From assembly GCF_007000325.2 (NCBI RefSeq), contig NZ_CP117268.1, positions 496,001-560,000 of the forward strand: a stretch of 64,000 nt of DNA. The letters run 5' to 3'. The notes under the pieces were generated by a model that worked only from the letters and a program-made list of their open reading frames with translations, did not search any database and had not been told where the DNA came from. A program made the position numbers and the translations under genes. This DNA comes from Rhizobium rhododendri. Lineage in GTDB: Bacteria; Pseudomonadota; Alphaproteobacteria; Rhizobiales; Rhizobiaceae. Positions within the stretch are counted from its first letter, which is position 1. The number at the start of each line of letters is the position of its first letter. Below are positions 45,973 to 54,793 of the stretch, piece by piece.

Positions 45973-46664
45973 CAGCAACAAGGCAACCGGGATTCGATCG
46001 CATCCGTTGTCCGCGACTTAGCGAAACGCTTGTCCGCGACTTGCTGAAACCGCTGTCCCGATTTAGCGAAATCCGCACAATCGTCCGCAGGGCGCTTTCC
46101 GATGCGTTGGTGTGCAGCGGAATGTCGGGATAGTCGAGCACCTTCAGGAGTTCGTTCTTTCTTCGATGCAGCCGCTCAAGAAGCTTGTCGAGGGCCTCAT
46201 AACCGGTGCGTAGAGTGAAGATCCGATCGAACCGTCGTCGGAATGCGGGAGCGGATGCTGGGGTAGGGTTCTGCTTGTAGGTTTTCAAAGCTTTGTAGTA
46301 TCGCCAGATGAGATCGCGGACGACTGTGGCCCATCGCTCCTCCTTTGCGGTTGCCGGCATCAACTTTTGCACCAGACGTTCTGCATGCACCCAACAGAGG
46401 GCATGATTGCCGACGCGGAACTGGCCGGCATCGTCGGACACGATCACCATGTCACCCACCAAACCATGATGGCGGATGGCACCCCAGAGCCCGGCTTCGG
46501 CAAGCAGGCCAACGGCTTGCGTATCAAAAATGTCGACGCCATCTTGCCAGCCAGATGGCCCCTGAACATTAAACGGGCACAGATATACGGTAGTGAGATC
46601 GACGTATGGTCAGCGGGGCCAGAGTCGAGTGGACAGCGATTTTCCCTATTTATCGCGGCCGTAA

Positions 46665-47234
46665 CTACGGTGTCATTTTCACTCTGCGGAATGTGTCGGG
46701 ATAATCGAGCACGAGACCTGTTTCGTCGATTTCAAGTTCGGCTGTAAACGCTCGAAACAAACCTTCATAGCGATAGCGGCGATCTGGCGTCAGGCAGGTG
46801 TAACGCTGCTCCGCCCGCTGCGGCAGAAAATCACCGTTGATCTGATCGAGAAGGGGGACATAGGCGACCGTAATATCTTGGCTTGCCTCTGCCTGTAGCT
46901 TCAACCGCTTGATAGGCAGCGTGTTTGTAGCCGGAGTGATCCCGATATCAACATCGATGCAGCCATCCAGGTCGGGGAGCGGCCTGTCCTTGAGGGCGTC
47001 GCGCCAGTTTCCTTTGCCATCTGCCTCCACATGCAGATATGGCCCGTCGACATATCTAACGCGCACCTCGCGCGTCCTGAACGCTGAGTCGGTGCGGACG
47101 AAGTAGTATCCTCCATAGGCCCCGTGCCGGGTCCCCGCGACAACACCTTCCAGGATGAGGCCCTCGCCAGCATCGGTACAGACGCAATGCTCCAGCCCAT
47201 TACCATTCCAATCCTCCCATCGGACAACAGCCAT
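46665..47234 (-). CDS. Putative glycolipid-binding (DUF1089-like) protein, transposon cargo
   Basis: From ATG 47234 the product has 189 residues: VVRWEDWNGNGLEHCVCTDA, LEGVVAGTRHGAYGGYYFVR, YVDGPYLHVEADGKGNW and the end DYPDTFRRVKM. This is the pattern of the putative glycolipid-binding family, a beta-rich fold of unproven role. No signal peptide is visible. It stops 30 bases before tnpR on the same strand and is probably cargo moving with the transposon. Confidence 0.8.
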   Translation of the reverse strand: MAVVRWEDWNGNGLEHCVCTDAGEGLILEGVVAGTRHGAYGGYYFVRTDSAFRTREVRVRYVDGPYLHVEADGKGNWRDALKDRPLPDLDGCIDVDIGITPATNTLPIKRLKLQAEASQDITVAYVPLLDQINGDFLPQRAEQRYTCLTPDRRYRYEGLFRAFTAELEIDETGLVLDYPDTFRRVKMTP

Positions 47235-47264
47235 CGCGTAACCTTTCACCTTCTATGCGGATAA

Positions 47265-47891
47265 TTACCGCGTTTTCTTTTTCAGCATTTTTTCGCCATC
47301 GGCTCGTAGCTCGCCTTTCGGCCCCACAAAACGGTAAAGCGTTTGTCGCGTGACGCCAAGCTCGACGCATAGGTCTGCCACCTTCGTTTCCGGCTTTCCC
47401 ATTGCTGCCTCAGCAAGGCGCAGCTTTGCCGGCGTCATCTTGAACGGCGCTCCACCATTTCTGCCGCGAGCGCGGGCTGCCGCTAGGCCTGCTTTGGTCC
47501 GTTCGACGATCAGCGCCCGCTCGAACTCGGCAAGTGCAGCGAAGATACCAAACACCAGTCGACCATTGGCCGTCGAAGTATCGATTGATGCACCTTCGCC
47601 TGCCAAGACCTTAAGGCCGATATTCCGCTGGGTAAGGTCGCCGACCAGATTGACGAGGTGGCGAAGATCGCGGCCGAGGCGGTCTAGCTTCCAGACGACG
47701 ATTGTGTCGCCACGGCGCAGCGCCTTCAAGCAGGCGGCCAGACCGGGACGGTCATCCTTCTTTCCTGACGCGGAGTCCTCATAGATATTGTCGGCCTCGA
47801 CCCCAGCTTGGGTCAGCGCATCGCGTTGCAGATCGTGGACCTGACTACCATCGGCTTTCGACACCCGCGCATATCCGATCAACGTTGTCAT
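47265..47891 (-). CDS. tnpR: Serine resolvase of the Tn3-family transposon
   Basis: The 208-residue protein starts TTLIGYARVSKADGSQ with the catalytic Ser11, followed by LKALRRGDTIVVWKLDRLGR and the E-helix region GIFAALAEFERALIVERTKA. The C-terminal helix-turn-helix is VADLCVELGVTRQTLYRFVG. It would resolve cointegrates at the res site between itself and tnpA. A basic tail (KMLKKKTR) ends the protein. Confidence 0.93.
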   Translation of the reverse strand: MTTLIGYARVSKADGSQVHDLQRDALTQAGVEADNIYEDSASGKKDDRPGLAACLKALRRGDTIVVWKLDRLGRDLRHLVNLVGDLTQRNIGLKVLAGEGASIDTSTANGRLVFGIFAALAEFERALIVERTKAGLAAARARGRNGGAPFKMTPAKLRLAEAAMGKPETKVADLCVELGVTRQTLYRFVGPKGELRADGEKMLKKKTR

Positions 47892-47906
47892 TTATACGTC
47901 CGTCTG

Positions 47907-47952
47907 TGTGACAATTTTCATTTCGCGGCGGCAAAGCCTGTAGATTGTCACA
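47907..47952. promoter_or_regulatory. Candidate res site
   Basis: TGTGACAAT (47907-47915) and ATTGTCACA (47944-47952) are perfect inverted repeats in the 129 bases between divergent tnpR and tnpA; TGTGAC recurs near 48003. This is where res subsites and the shared promoters are expected. Confidence 0.6.
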
Positions 47953-48020
47953 TAACCCGTCTTGCAATGTAAGCTCTGTGAACGGTTATCTCCGGTCTTT
48001 TTGTGACAGATGGAGTGCCG

Positions 48021-51000
48021 ATGCCTCGCCGCATGATTTTGACGGATGCCGAACGGCAAAGTTTTCTCGCCCTGCCCGCCGACGACGACACCCTGATCCG
48101 CCATTGGAGCCTCAATGACGAAGACCAGCGTCTTCTCGAAACACGCCGGCGTGACGATACTCGGTTGGGTTTGGCCCTTCAGCTCTGTGCCCTTCGCTAT
48201 CCCGGACGACTGATCCAGCGTGGGGAGGTGATCCCGGAAAGCGCGCTCGCCTTTCTGGCCGAGCAGCTCAGCATCGAACCAGAGGCGCTGGCAAGTTTCG
48301 CACGAAGAACGCCCACGCGCTACGAACAACTGGCCGTCCTACGTCAACACTACGGGTTCACCGAACTGAGCCACCCCCTGCGAGCTGACCTGCTTGCCTT
48401 CGCGCGAGGTGTGGCGATCGCCTCGACCAAGGACAAGTTCGTTATCACAGCGCTCGCCGATGAGATGCGCCGTCGGCGTATCGTCATTCCCGGCATCACG
48501 GTGATCGAACGGTTGGCAGGGCAAGCCTGCACCGAAGCGGAGGAAGCGCTGTTCGCAGATGTTGCCGCGAGACTGCCTCCAGATCTGGTTGTCAGGATGG
48601 AGGCCTTGTTGGGTATGGGACCGCGTATCCGTCAAAGTGGGATCTCCTGGTTACGCGAACCGCCCGGAAAAGCCGGCGAAGCCGCCATGCGAGGATTGAT
48701 TGATCGGCTTGAGGCCGTGCGTCATGTCGGGCTTTCCAACGATGTGCTCCAGGTCGTCCCTGCCCACCGTGTGCGTCGCATGGCACAGGAAGGTCGCCGC
48801 CTGACAGCCCAGAATTTCGAGCAAATGCGGTCAGGCCGCCGATATGCAACACTTGGAGCCTTCCTTCTGGAGATGGAAATTGCGCTCACTGATGCAGCGA
48901 TCGGCATGTTCGAGGTCCTGATTGGCAAGACATTCCGGCGGGCAGAGGCTGAGCGCGACAGGCAACTACTGGAAAATGCCTCATCGGCGACATCGGCTCT
49001 GGATTTCTTCGTAAGCTTCGGAGAGGCTATTTCCACCAAACGCGAAACCGGGCTTTCCCTGGATGAGGCAGTCAACGCTGTCAGCAGTTGGGACCAGTTG
49101 ATGCAGGCGACCGCAGCTGCAAAAGCGGCCTCTCGTACCCGTAAAGATGACGATCTGATCGCCTACCTGCCGGCCCAATATGCGCGCATCCGGCGGTTCT
49201 CAGCTCCGTTCCTGACAGCGTTCACCTTCGAGGGGAACCGTCAAAACCGCGACTTCATCGGCATAGTGATGCAAATGAAGGTCGCAGGAAAAGGTCGCCG
49301 TCGCTCGACAAATCCTCCCTGGATTGAGAACGCGCGCGATTTGGTCGACAAGCGCTGGATCAAGGTGATCCTGGCAGCGGACGGCTCGATCGATCAGAGA
49401 ATGCTGGAACTCTTCATCCTTGTCGAACTGAAGAACCGGATTGCTGCCAACGAGATCTGGATAAAAGGGTCGCGCACCTACCGCGCGCTCGACGAGGACA
49501 TGATCTCGCACCAGACCTATGCCATCATCAAGGCCGAGGCCCGAATCCCCGTCGCAATTCCGATCGATGTCGAGATCTATCTTGCTCAGAAAGCCGAAGC
49601 GCTGGACCAGAAACTGCGCGAGGCAGCGAACCGTTTGGAGACCGGTCGTGGCGACACGCGCATCGGCGCAAAGGGGTTGCGAGTACCCGCGGTCAAAACC
49701 GCCGAGACCGAAGCTGCACTCGCATTCGCAAAACGAGTGGCAGCAGCCATGCCGCCGATCCGGCTGACGGACCTCGTCGCCGATATTGATCGAATGACCG
49801 GCTTCAGCTCCCTGTTTGAGCATCTTCAGACCGGACGGACGCCGAACGACATGCGTGTGTTCTATGCAGCGCTCATCGCCGAAGCCACAAACCTCGGCTT
49901 TTCGAAGATGGCGCTCGCCTGCCCCGGCATAACACGCCGCCAGCTACAGCAGATGGCGATATGGCACTTCAGGGAGGAGACGTTCTCCCTGGCGCTTGCC
50001 AAGCTCGTCGAGGCCCAACATGCCGCCCCGTTCGCGGCCGTCTTTGGTTCTCACACCGTCTCCTCCTCCGATGGACAGCATATCCATCTTGGCGATGGCG
50101 GTGAAGTCGCCGGCGGCGTCAACGGCCATTACGGAACCAACCCGATCATCAAGCTCTACACAGCGATCTCGGGCCGCTATGCTCCGTTCCACACAAAGAT
50201 CATCGCTGCGACGGCGAGCGAAGCGGTCCATGTTCTCGATGCTCTTCTTGAAACCGATGTAGGTCTCAACATCGTCCGCCATCACGTCGATGGCGGCGGC
50301 GTCAGCGATCTCGTCTTTGCATTTTGCCATGCGCTCGGCTTTGCTTTCGTGCCTCGCATTCCCGATCTCGATGGGCGATGCCTCTATGGCTTTAGGCCTG
50401 CAAAACAGTATGGCATTCTTCAGAATGTCATGGGCGACCGCATCGACGCCGACCTGATCCGGGCGCATTGGGACGATATTTTGCGCCTGATGACCTCGCT
50501 GCGCACGCGCACCGTCAGTGCCTCGCTCATGCTCAAGCGATTGTCCGCAACCACGAGGCAGAGCGGTCTCGCCCAGGCGCTACGTCACATGGGCCGGATC
50601 GAGCGGACCCTGTTCACGCTCGACTGGATCAATGACGAGGATCTTCGGAAGACAACAACTGCAGAGCTGAATAAAGGGGAGAGCCGCAACAGTCTCGTGC
50701 GTGCCGTCAATCTCCACCGTCTCGGCCGGTTCCGTGATCGAAGCCAGGAAAACTTGTCAATCCGAGCATCGGCCCTCAATCTGATCGTCACCGCTATCAT
50801 TCACTGGAACACGATCTACACGGGCCGTGTCGTCGATGTCCTTCGAAATACCGGGCAGCCAGTCGCCGAGCCCCTGCTTGCCAGCCTGTCGCCGCTCTCA
50901 TGGGAACACGTAAATCTTACCGGTGATTACCTATGGGAAGAAAAGCCCGCGCTCGACGATACCGGCTTCCGAAATTGTCATATTTTGTGTCGCGATCAGT

Positions 51001-51137
51001 TTTCGCTTAGCGCCGAAGCCGTTGATGTATGCCGTCGGGGTCAGCACAAGAGCAGCCCTCCCGTCCTTCCGCGAAAGGTGCCTCGGCGGATGGAGCAAAC
51101 CTCAACGTCTCGATCATGGGGCGATCCTAACAGATAG
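48021..51137 (+). CDS. tnpA: Tn3-family transposase
   Basis: The start at 48021 (MPRRMILTDAERQSFLALPA) is the typical N-terminus; the frame gives 1038 residues. The DUF4158 N-terminal domain is followed by the catalytic domain with HTVSSSDGQHIHLGDGGE, MVNGHYG-like GGVNGHYGTNPIIKLYTAIS, LLETDVGLNIVRHHVDGGGV, AFVPRIPDLDGRCLYGFRPA and AELNKGESRNSLVRAVNLHR. Native similarity reaches WEHVNLTGDYLWEEK; the last ~50 residues (CHILCRDQFSLSAEAVDV...) are unlike the family and probably come from terminal or flanking DNA. Catalytic parts look intact. Confidence 0.9.
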   Translation: MPRRMILTDAERQSFLALPADDDTLIRHWSLNDEDQRLLETRRRDDTRLGLALQLCALRYPGRLIQRGEVIPESALAFLAEQLSIEPEALASFARRTPTRYEQLAVLRQHYGFTELSHPLRADLLAFARGVAIASTKDKFVITALADEMRRRRIVIPGITVIERLAGQACTEAEEALFADVAARLPPDLVVRMEALLGMGPRIRQSGISWLREPPGKAGEAAMRGLIDRLEAVRHVGLSNDVLQVVPAHRVRRMAQEGRRLTAQNFEQMRSGRRYATLGAFLLEMEIALTDAAIGMFEVLIGKTFRRAEAERDRQLLENASSATSALDFFVSFGEAISTKRETGLSLDEAVNAVSSWDQLMQATAAAKAASRTRKDDDLIAYLPAQYARIRRFSAPFLTAFTFEGNRQNRDFIGIVMQMKVAGKGRRRSTNPPWIENARDLVDKRWIKVILAADGSIDQRMLELFILVELKNRIAANEIWIKGSRTYRALDEDMISHQTYAIIKAEARIPVAIPIDVEIYLAQKAEALDQKLREAANRLETGRGDTRIGAKGLRVPAVKTAETEAALAFAKRVAAAMPPIRLTDLVADIDRMTGFSSLFEHLQTGRTPNDMRVFYAALIAEATNLGFSKMALACPGITRRQLQQMAIWHFREETFSLALAKLVEAQHAAPFAAVFGSHTVSSSDGQHIHLGDGGEVAGGVNGHYGTNPIIKLYTAISGRYAPFHTKIIAATASEAVHVLDALLETDVGLNIVRHHVDGGGVSDLVFAFCHALGFAFVPRIPDLDGRCLYGFRPAKQYGILQNVMGDRIDADLIRAHWDDILRLMTSLRTRTVSASLMLKRLSATTRQSGLAQALRHMGRIERTLFTLDWINDEDLRKTTTAELNKGESRNSLVRAVNLHRLGRFRDRSQENLSIRASALNLIVTAIIHWNTIYTGRVVDVLRNTGQPVAEPLLASLSPLSWEHVNLTGDYLWEEKPALDDTGFRNCHILCRDQFSLSAEAVDVCRRGQHKSSPPVLPRKVPRRMEQTSTSRSWGDPNR

Positions 51138-51259
51138 GATATTGGGCTTGAGTCCCTGCCTCGACATCACAGGTTTGATGAAGAGGTGCTGCGCTTCGAG
51201 TTGATGATAAACGTGGTCATGTGAGAACAGCCACAAACATCAATGGAAGGAAGCGCAGC

Positions 51260-51472
51260 ATGAAGTATTTTGCAGGCCTTGACGTCTCGTTGCAAGAGAC
51301 ATCGGTATCTATCGTTGATGAGACCGGTCGGATTTGCCGGGAAATGAAAGTCGTCGGTCACCCGGACGATCTCGCCGTTCGTCTCGAACTTGCTCTTGCC
51401 CCCGAGGGGCGAACAAACGCTGGTGTTATTATCCCAGCAGTTCTAGGCGGACGCCAACCAACCCAAACGTAA
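51260..51472 (+). pseudogene. IS110-family transposase, N-terminal fragment
   Basis: ATG 51260 opens MKYFAGLDVSLQETSVSIVD and ETGRICREMKVVGHPDDLAV, the start of the IS110 DEDD nuclease domain with its first Asp. Similarity ends after about 55 residues, near 51400; the remaining frame is unrelated. The rest of the element is absent up to the kinase gene at 51563. Confidence 0.8.
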
Positions 51473-51562
51473 GCGGTGAGGAATTATCGAATCGACGGGC
51501 TCTTACTGTGGTGGAGTTCGTTCGATGTTATGAAATTGTTGCTGTGACAATCTGCAAGCCTG

Positions 51563-52891
51563 TCAGGTTGCGGGCGGCAGCCGGATATCGGCCATCAGTC
51601 CTTTCGGCATATTGTCGAGCAACTGGAACGTGCCGTTGTGACCTTTCTCAACGATGCCCTTCGTGATCGTCAGGCCAAGGCCGAATCCGCTCCCCATCGC
51701 TCCGCCCTGCCGGGATGCATCCGCCTTGAAGAACGGCTCGAGCACGCGTATTTTCATCTCGTCGGGAAGGCCCGGCCCATTGTCCTTCACTGCGATCCGG
51801 ACACTGCCGTCGTCCAGGCATTCCAGCGTTATGCAGACCTGATCCGCATAACGGACGGAGTTCGACACCAGGTTGCTCACGGCTCTCGTCAGGCCTTGCG
51901 GCTTGCAGATGTACACGACACGTCGCGGACCTTCGAACGTAACGTTGACGCCAGTGTCGGCGAAATCGCTGGCGACGGTCTGGAGGAGGCTCGACAGATC
52001 GACTTTGCGGGTGTTTTCGACCTTGTCGTTGAGGAATGAGAGGCTTTCGTCGATCATCGAGCCGAGAGTGGTGACATCTCTCAGCATCAGATCCTTGAGG
52101 TCGGAATCTGCCAGCCGTTCGGCTCTCATGCGAAGCCGGGTGAGGGGCGTTCTGAGGTCATGGCTGATGGCGCGCAACAGCCTCGTGCGATCGACGGTCA
52201 TCTGCTGAATACGGCTGCGCATGGTATTGAGAGAGTTAGCGAGAATTCGGATCTCGCTCGCACCCTCGACCGTGAACGGTTCCGCATAGGTTTCGTTCAG
52301 GACCGTTTCTCGCTGGGCCGCCGTCGCGATGCGCTCCAACGGCCGGGTTATCAGCCGGCTGCTGAGATAGGCCATGATCGCCAGGGGAATGATGATCTTC
52401 AAAAGCCCGCTGGCAACAGCTGGAGCAAACCAGAGATATTTCGGAAACGCAGGGGCTTCAATCGCAAGCGCGTTGTTGTTGTCGAGCATGACGAGAAGGC
52501 TATGGCGGGGACTGGCGTGCGAGAAGATTTCGCCGATCTCCGCGGCAAAGGATTTGTCCAATAGCCTGCGAATGCCCGGGCGAACGTCTGCCTGGATCGG
52601 CACGACGGCGGCTGCGTCCGCGAACTGCCTGGGATCGACCCGCCCCATGCGGAGCCCGACGGCGGCCGCATTGGCAAGTGCTGCATCCTCGTCTGCCCGG
52701 GAACTGGCCTTTTTGAATTGCTGCAGCACCGTCTCCACGCGACCGGCGAACAAGCCGATCTCGATCCCCTTGTCATGTCGGCCATAGATGAACGGCTCGG
52801 TAATCGTCGCGACAGCGGATACGAGAACAACGAGGAGAATGGCAAGCAGGAGTATCTGTATGCGAAGGGACGCAGAACGCAGCGATATCAC
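51563..52891 (-). CDS. Membrane sensor histidine kinase
   Basis: The start is GTG at 52891, overlapping the response-regulator stop as GTGA. The 442-residue protein has a first membrane segment (IQILLLAILLVVLVSAVATI, residues ~10-30), a periplasmic sensor of ~135 residues, a second membrane segment (SGLLKIIIPLAIMAYLSSRL), a HAMP linker, the phospho-acceptor His244 in RAISHDLRTPLTRLRMR, the N-box VSNLVSNSVRYAD and ATP-lid motifs VKDNGPGLPDEM and GSGFGLGLTITKG. It forms a two-component pair with the regulator upstream. The signal is unknown. Confidence 0.92.
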   Translation of the reverse strand: MISLRSASLRIQILLLAILLVVLVSAVATITEPFIYGRHDKGIEIGLFAGRVETVLQQFKKASSRADEDAALANAAAVGLRMGRVDPRQFADAAAVVPIQADVRPGIRRLLDKSFAAEIGEIFSHASPRHSLLVMLDNNNALAIEAPAFPKYLWFAPAVASGLLKIIIPLAIMAYLSSRLITRPLERIATAAQRETVLNETYAEPFTVEGASEIRILANSLNTMRSRIQQMTVDRTRLLRAISHDLRTPLTRLRMRAERLADSDLKDLMLRDVTTLGSMIDESLSFLNDKVENTRKVDLSSLLQTVASDFADTGVNVTFEGPRRVVYICKPQGLTRAVSNLVSNSVRYADQVCITLECLDDGSVRIAVKDNGPGLPDEMKIRVLEPFFKADASRQGGAMGSGFGLGLTITKGIVEKGHNGTFQLLDNMPKGLMADIRLPPAT

Positions 52892-53610
52892 AATATCCGC
52901 TCCACTTTTGCGGCAAACATGTAGCCGCCGAGCCGGACCGTCTTGATAAACGTCGGCTCCTTGAGGTTCGGCTCGATCTTCTGGCGAACCCGACTGATGT
53001 GCGCGTCTATACTGCGCTCGATCGGTCCCGCAGTGCCCGCATGGGTCATCGACAGCAATTGTTCCCGCGTCAGGATCTTGTTGGGATTTTGGCAGAAGGC
53101 CAGTAGCAGGTCGAATTCGGCAGTCGTCATCGACACCTGCGCGCCCTCGGCGTCGTGCAGCTGGCGACTGTTTGGATCTATACGCCAGCCGGAAAATGTC
53201 AGGGCAGCGAGCCCGCCATCCTGTTCACGCACATAGGAAGCCCGACGCAGTATGCTCTTGATGCGGGCAATGAGTTCGCGCGAGTTAAACGGTTTGGTGA
53301 CGTAGTCGTCGGCTCCCAGCTCGAGGCCGAGAATACGATCGATATCCTCCTGGAGCGCCGTCAGCATAATGATTGGGATGGTGCCGGAGGAGCGCAGCCT
53401 TCTGCAAATGCTGAAGCCGTCTTCTCCAGGGAGCATCGCATCCAGAACGATCAGATCGTATTTGTAGCGCGCCAGAAGGCGGTCCATGTCCGCACCGCTG
53501 TCGGCCGACGTCGCCTTGTAGCCATTGGCGCAGGCCAGCTCGACCAGCATTCCGGCGATTTCGGTGTCATCTTCAACGATGAGGATGTGAGCTTGGTCTT
53601 GAAATGTCAT
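52888..53610 (-). CDS. OmpR-family response regulator
   Basis: ATG 53610 is preferred (MTFQDQAHILIVEDDTEIAG) because GGGGAG lies upstream and it gives the normal 240-residue length; a longer frame from 53736 adds an atypical leader. The receiver domain has the acidic pair at 14-15, phospho-acceptor Asp57 (LIVLDAMLPGEDG), Lys106 (YVTKPFNSREL). The C-terminal winged helix reads MTTAEFDLLLAFCQNPNKIL and RSIDAHISRVRQKIEP. Targets may include the outer-membrane protein gene at 54.8 kb, by analogy with porin control; that is inference. Confidence 0.92.
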   Translation of the reverse strand: MTFQDQAHILIVEDDTEIAGMLVELACANGYKATSADSGADMDRLLARYKYDLIVLDAMLPGEDGFSICRRLRSSGTIPIIMLTALQEDIDRILGLELGADDYVTKPFNSRELIARIKSILRRASYVREQDGGLAALTFSGWRIDPNSRQLHDAEGAQVSMTTAEFDLLLAFCQNPNKILTREQLLSMTHAGTAGPIERSIDAHISRVRQKIEPNLKEPTFIKTVRLGGYMFAAKVERIL

Positions 53611-53704
53611 CTCGGCGGGCTCCCCGATCTCAGAGGCCAGTCTTATCGCAGTTGCAAGCCGATTGCTGGATTTATCCGCTCCGGTCTTTTTTGCAAGCTC
53701 CAGA

Positions 53705-54082
53705 TCATATCCCACCGGACATCCCCGTATCGACAATGATCATCGAGATATAGCAGGCGCGTGCCGCAACCAGGACAAAAAAGGCAATTCCAAGAGTGAG
53801 TGTCGCGTAGTGGCGCCCACGGGAATACTTCGGCATGCCTTCGATGATCTTCATGAGCGTTATCCTCAGAACCTTCGCAAAAGTCAGAAGGCAAAAGAAG
53901 GCTGTCAGAACGAAACCGCTGACCGAGGCAGCGCCAATTATCCACAACATCAAAAGAGACCCTATCCAGAAGAGGAGTTCGCATTTTACCGCGGCGGCCT
54001 GTGCAGGATCCAATCCCTGGGAGAGCCAGGTAAAAGCGGTTCGGCCAGTTGCCAAAGTTTTCAAGCGACCAATGTGAGACAT
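53705..54082 (-). CDS. Small membrane protein of unknown function
   Basis: ATG 54082 has GGGAG about 10 bases upstream and gives 125 residues. Two or three hydrophobic segments are visible: LLFWIGSLLMLWIIGAA, SVSGFVLTAFFCLLTFAKVL and TLTLGIAFFVLVAARACYI. No family is recognised. It lies between the receiver-like gene and the two-component genes on the same strand, with short gaps, so the four may be co-transcribed. Confidence 0.6.
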   Translation of the reverse strand: MSHIGRLKTLATGRTAFTWLSQGLDPAQAAAVKCELLFWIGSLLMLWIIGAASVSGFVLTAFFCLLTFAKVLRITLMKIIEGMPKYSRGRHYATLTLGIAFFVLVAARACYISMIIVDTGMSGGI

Positions 54083-54150
54083 CGTGTCTGCGCTCCCATG
54101 ACGCGTCATGAAACCCGGACGATGGCAAGAGAGATCGGAAATAAGCACGC

Positions 54151-54624
54151 TCAGACGTCCATCCTCGCCATGGAGCGGCTTTTAAAAAAGTGCGCCGCCG
54201 CTTTGCGCCATCCCGCGTAGGCGGGGTTCGCTCCAGTCGGCTTGCGCCCGAACTCCGTGACTTTCTCAGGCTCCCGTCCTGATCGGGGCGCAGTGAGCGT
54301 CTTTATGCGGTTGACGAAGGCATTGACGTCGAACTGCTTGCTGCTGATCTCACCGCTGTCGGCTGTGAGCGACATATGGAAGAAGACCTCGAGGTTGACG
54401 ACCGGGATCGTCATGATGTTCCGGACGATATCGATCTGCGGCCGGACGGTGACTGCCAGCGCGAACGCATCCGACCGAAGCGCGTCGAACAGGTCCGGGA
54501 CTGTCGTGACCGCCACCGCCGGATAGCCCGCTAGCTCTAGCCTGGCGACGATGGTGTTTGCCGCGTTGGCCGGAAGAAAGACAAGAATGGGGCGTCTGTT
54601 ATTTTTGCTCGCAGGTCCGCTCAC
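54151..54624 (-). CDS. Degenerate receiver-like protein
   Basis: The start is taken as GTG 54624 because AAGGAG lies 8 bases upstream; in-frame ATGs at 54738 and 54672 have no ribosome site. The 157-residue product looks like a response-regulator receiver fold: RRPILVFLPANAANTIVARL (strand 1, helix 1), DALRSDAFALAVTVRPQID (the Asp position is not conserved), IMTIPVVNLEVFFHMS, KQFDVNAFVNRIKTL. Without the acidic pair and phospho-acceptor it could not be phosphorylated in the usual way. The Lys/Arg-rich tail follows. Assignment rests on pattern alone. Confidence 0.5.
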   Translation of the reverse strand: MSGPASKNNRRPILVFLPANAANTIVARLELAGYPAVAVTTVPDLFDALRSDAFALAVTVRPQIDIVRNIMTIPVVNLEVFFHMSLTADSGEISSKQFDVNAFVNRIKTLTAPRSGREPEKVTEFGRKPTGANPAYAGWRKAAAHFFKSRSMARMDV

Positions 54625-54793
54625 GGCAAAGTCTCCTTGCTTGATCGCCTGGAGGCTTCTCCCGGGATCCATCTGTTCGTTGGATTTAGTTCCGTCTTTA
54701 TTGGCGGGCTGCGGCGGTGGCGGGAGGGAGGTGACCATCCCGGATGGGCCGGGAAAGTCTTGTCTCTGTCCTTCCCGGCCGTCCCGCCTGCGG

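Larger units (their letters stand above)
42112..46078. mobile_element. IS21-family element inserted in IS66 copy B
   Basis: The ends read TGCGGGTTTCAC (left) and, from the right, TGCGGATTTCGC, giving TG...CA termini. Beside each end are repeated motifs (AAGTCGCGGACA, AAGTTCGGGACA at the left; GTCCGCGACTTAGCG, GTCCGCGACTTGCTG at the right), the multiple transposase sites typical of IS21. CACAATCGT flanks both sides, showing a target duplication of 6-9 bp. It carries istA and istB, and an IS5-family element between them. Confidence 0.9.
41457..46557. mobile_element. IS66-family element, copy B (interrupted and truncated)
   Basis: The left end GTACGTGGGGCAGATTTGGT at 41457 begins 8 bases after copy A ends. 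Sequence is almost identical to copy A until 42111, where an IS21-family element intervenes, and resumes at 46079. Homology is lost near 46557, so the transposase 5' half and the right end are gone. Confidence 0.85.
41921..46557 (-). pseudogene. IS66-family transposase, copy B, in two pieces
   Basis: The C-terminal piece (41921-42111) reads TKRKISGGTMSRDGRIARDT to the stop. The preceding piece (46079-46557) holds GDMVIVSDDAGQFRVGNHAL to ASESALRTIV. They are separated by about 4 kb of IS21/IS5 DNA inserted at the codons for TIV-TKR, and the N-terminal ~330 residues are deleted. It is inactive. Confidence 0.85.
46558..51137. mobile_element. Tn3-family transposon, left end lost
   Basis: The block holds a serine resolvase (minus), an intervening res-like region, a transposase (plus) and a glycolipid-binding-like cargo gene on the left. 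Its left inverted repeat was not found because the truncated IS66 copy B abuts it; the right end near 51,000 could not be placed with certainty. Divergent tnpR and tnpA around res is the Tn3-subgroup layout. Confidence 0.7.

Noticed and set aside
47907..47952. Considered as a transcription terminator hairpin
   Set aside because: The arms are 28 bases apart and lie between divergent tnpR and tnpA, so a recombination or operator site fits better.
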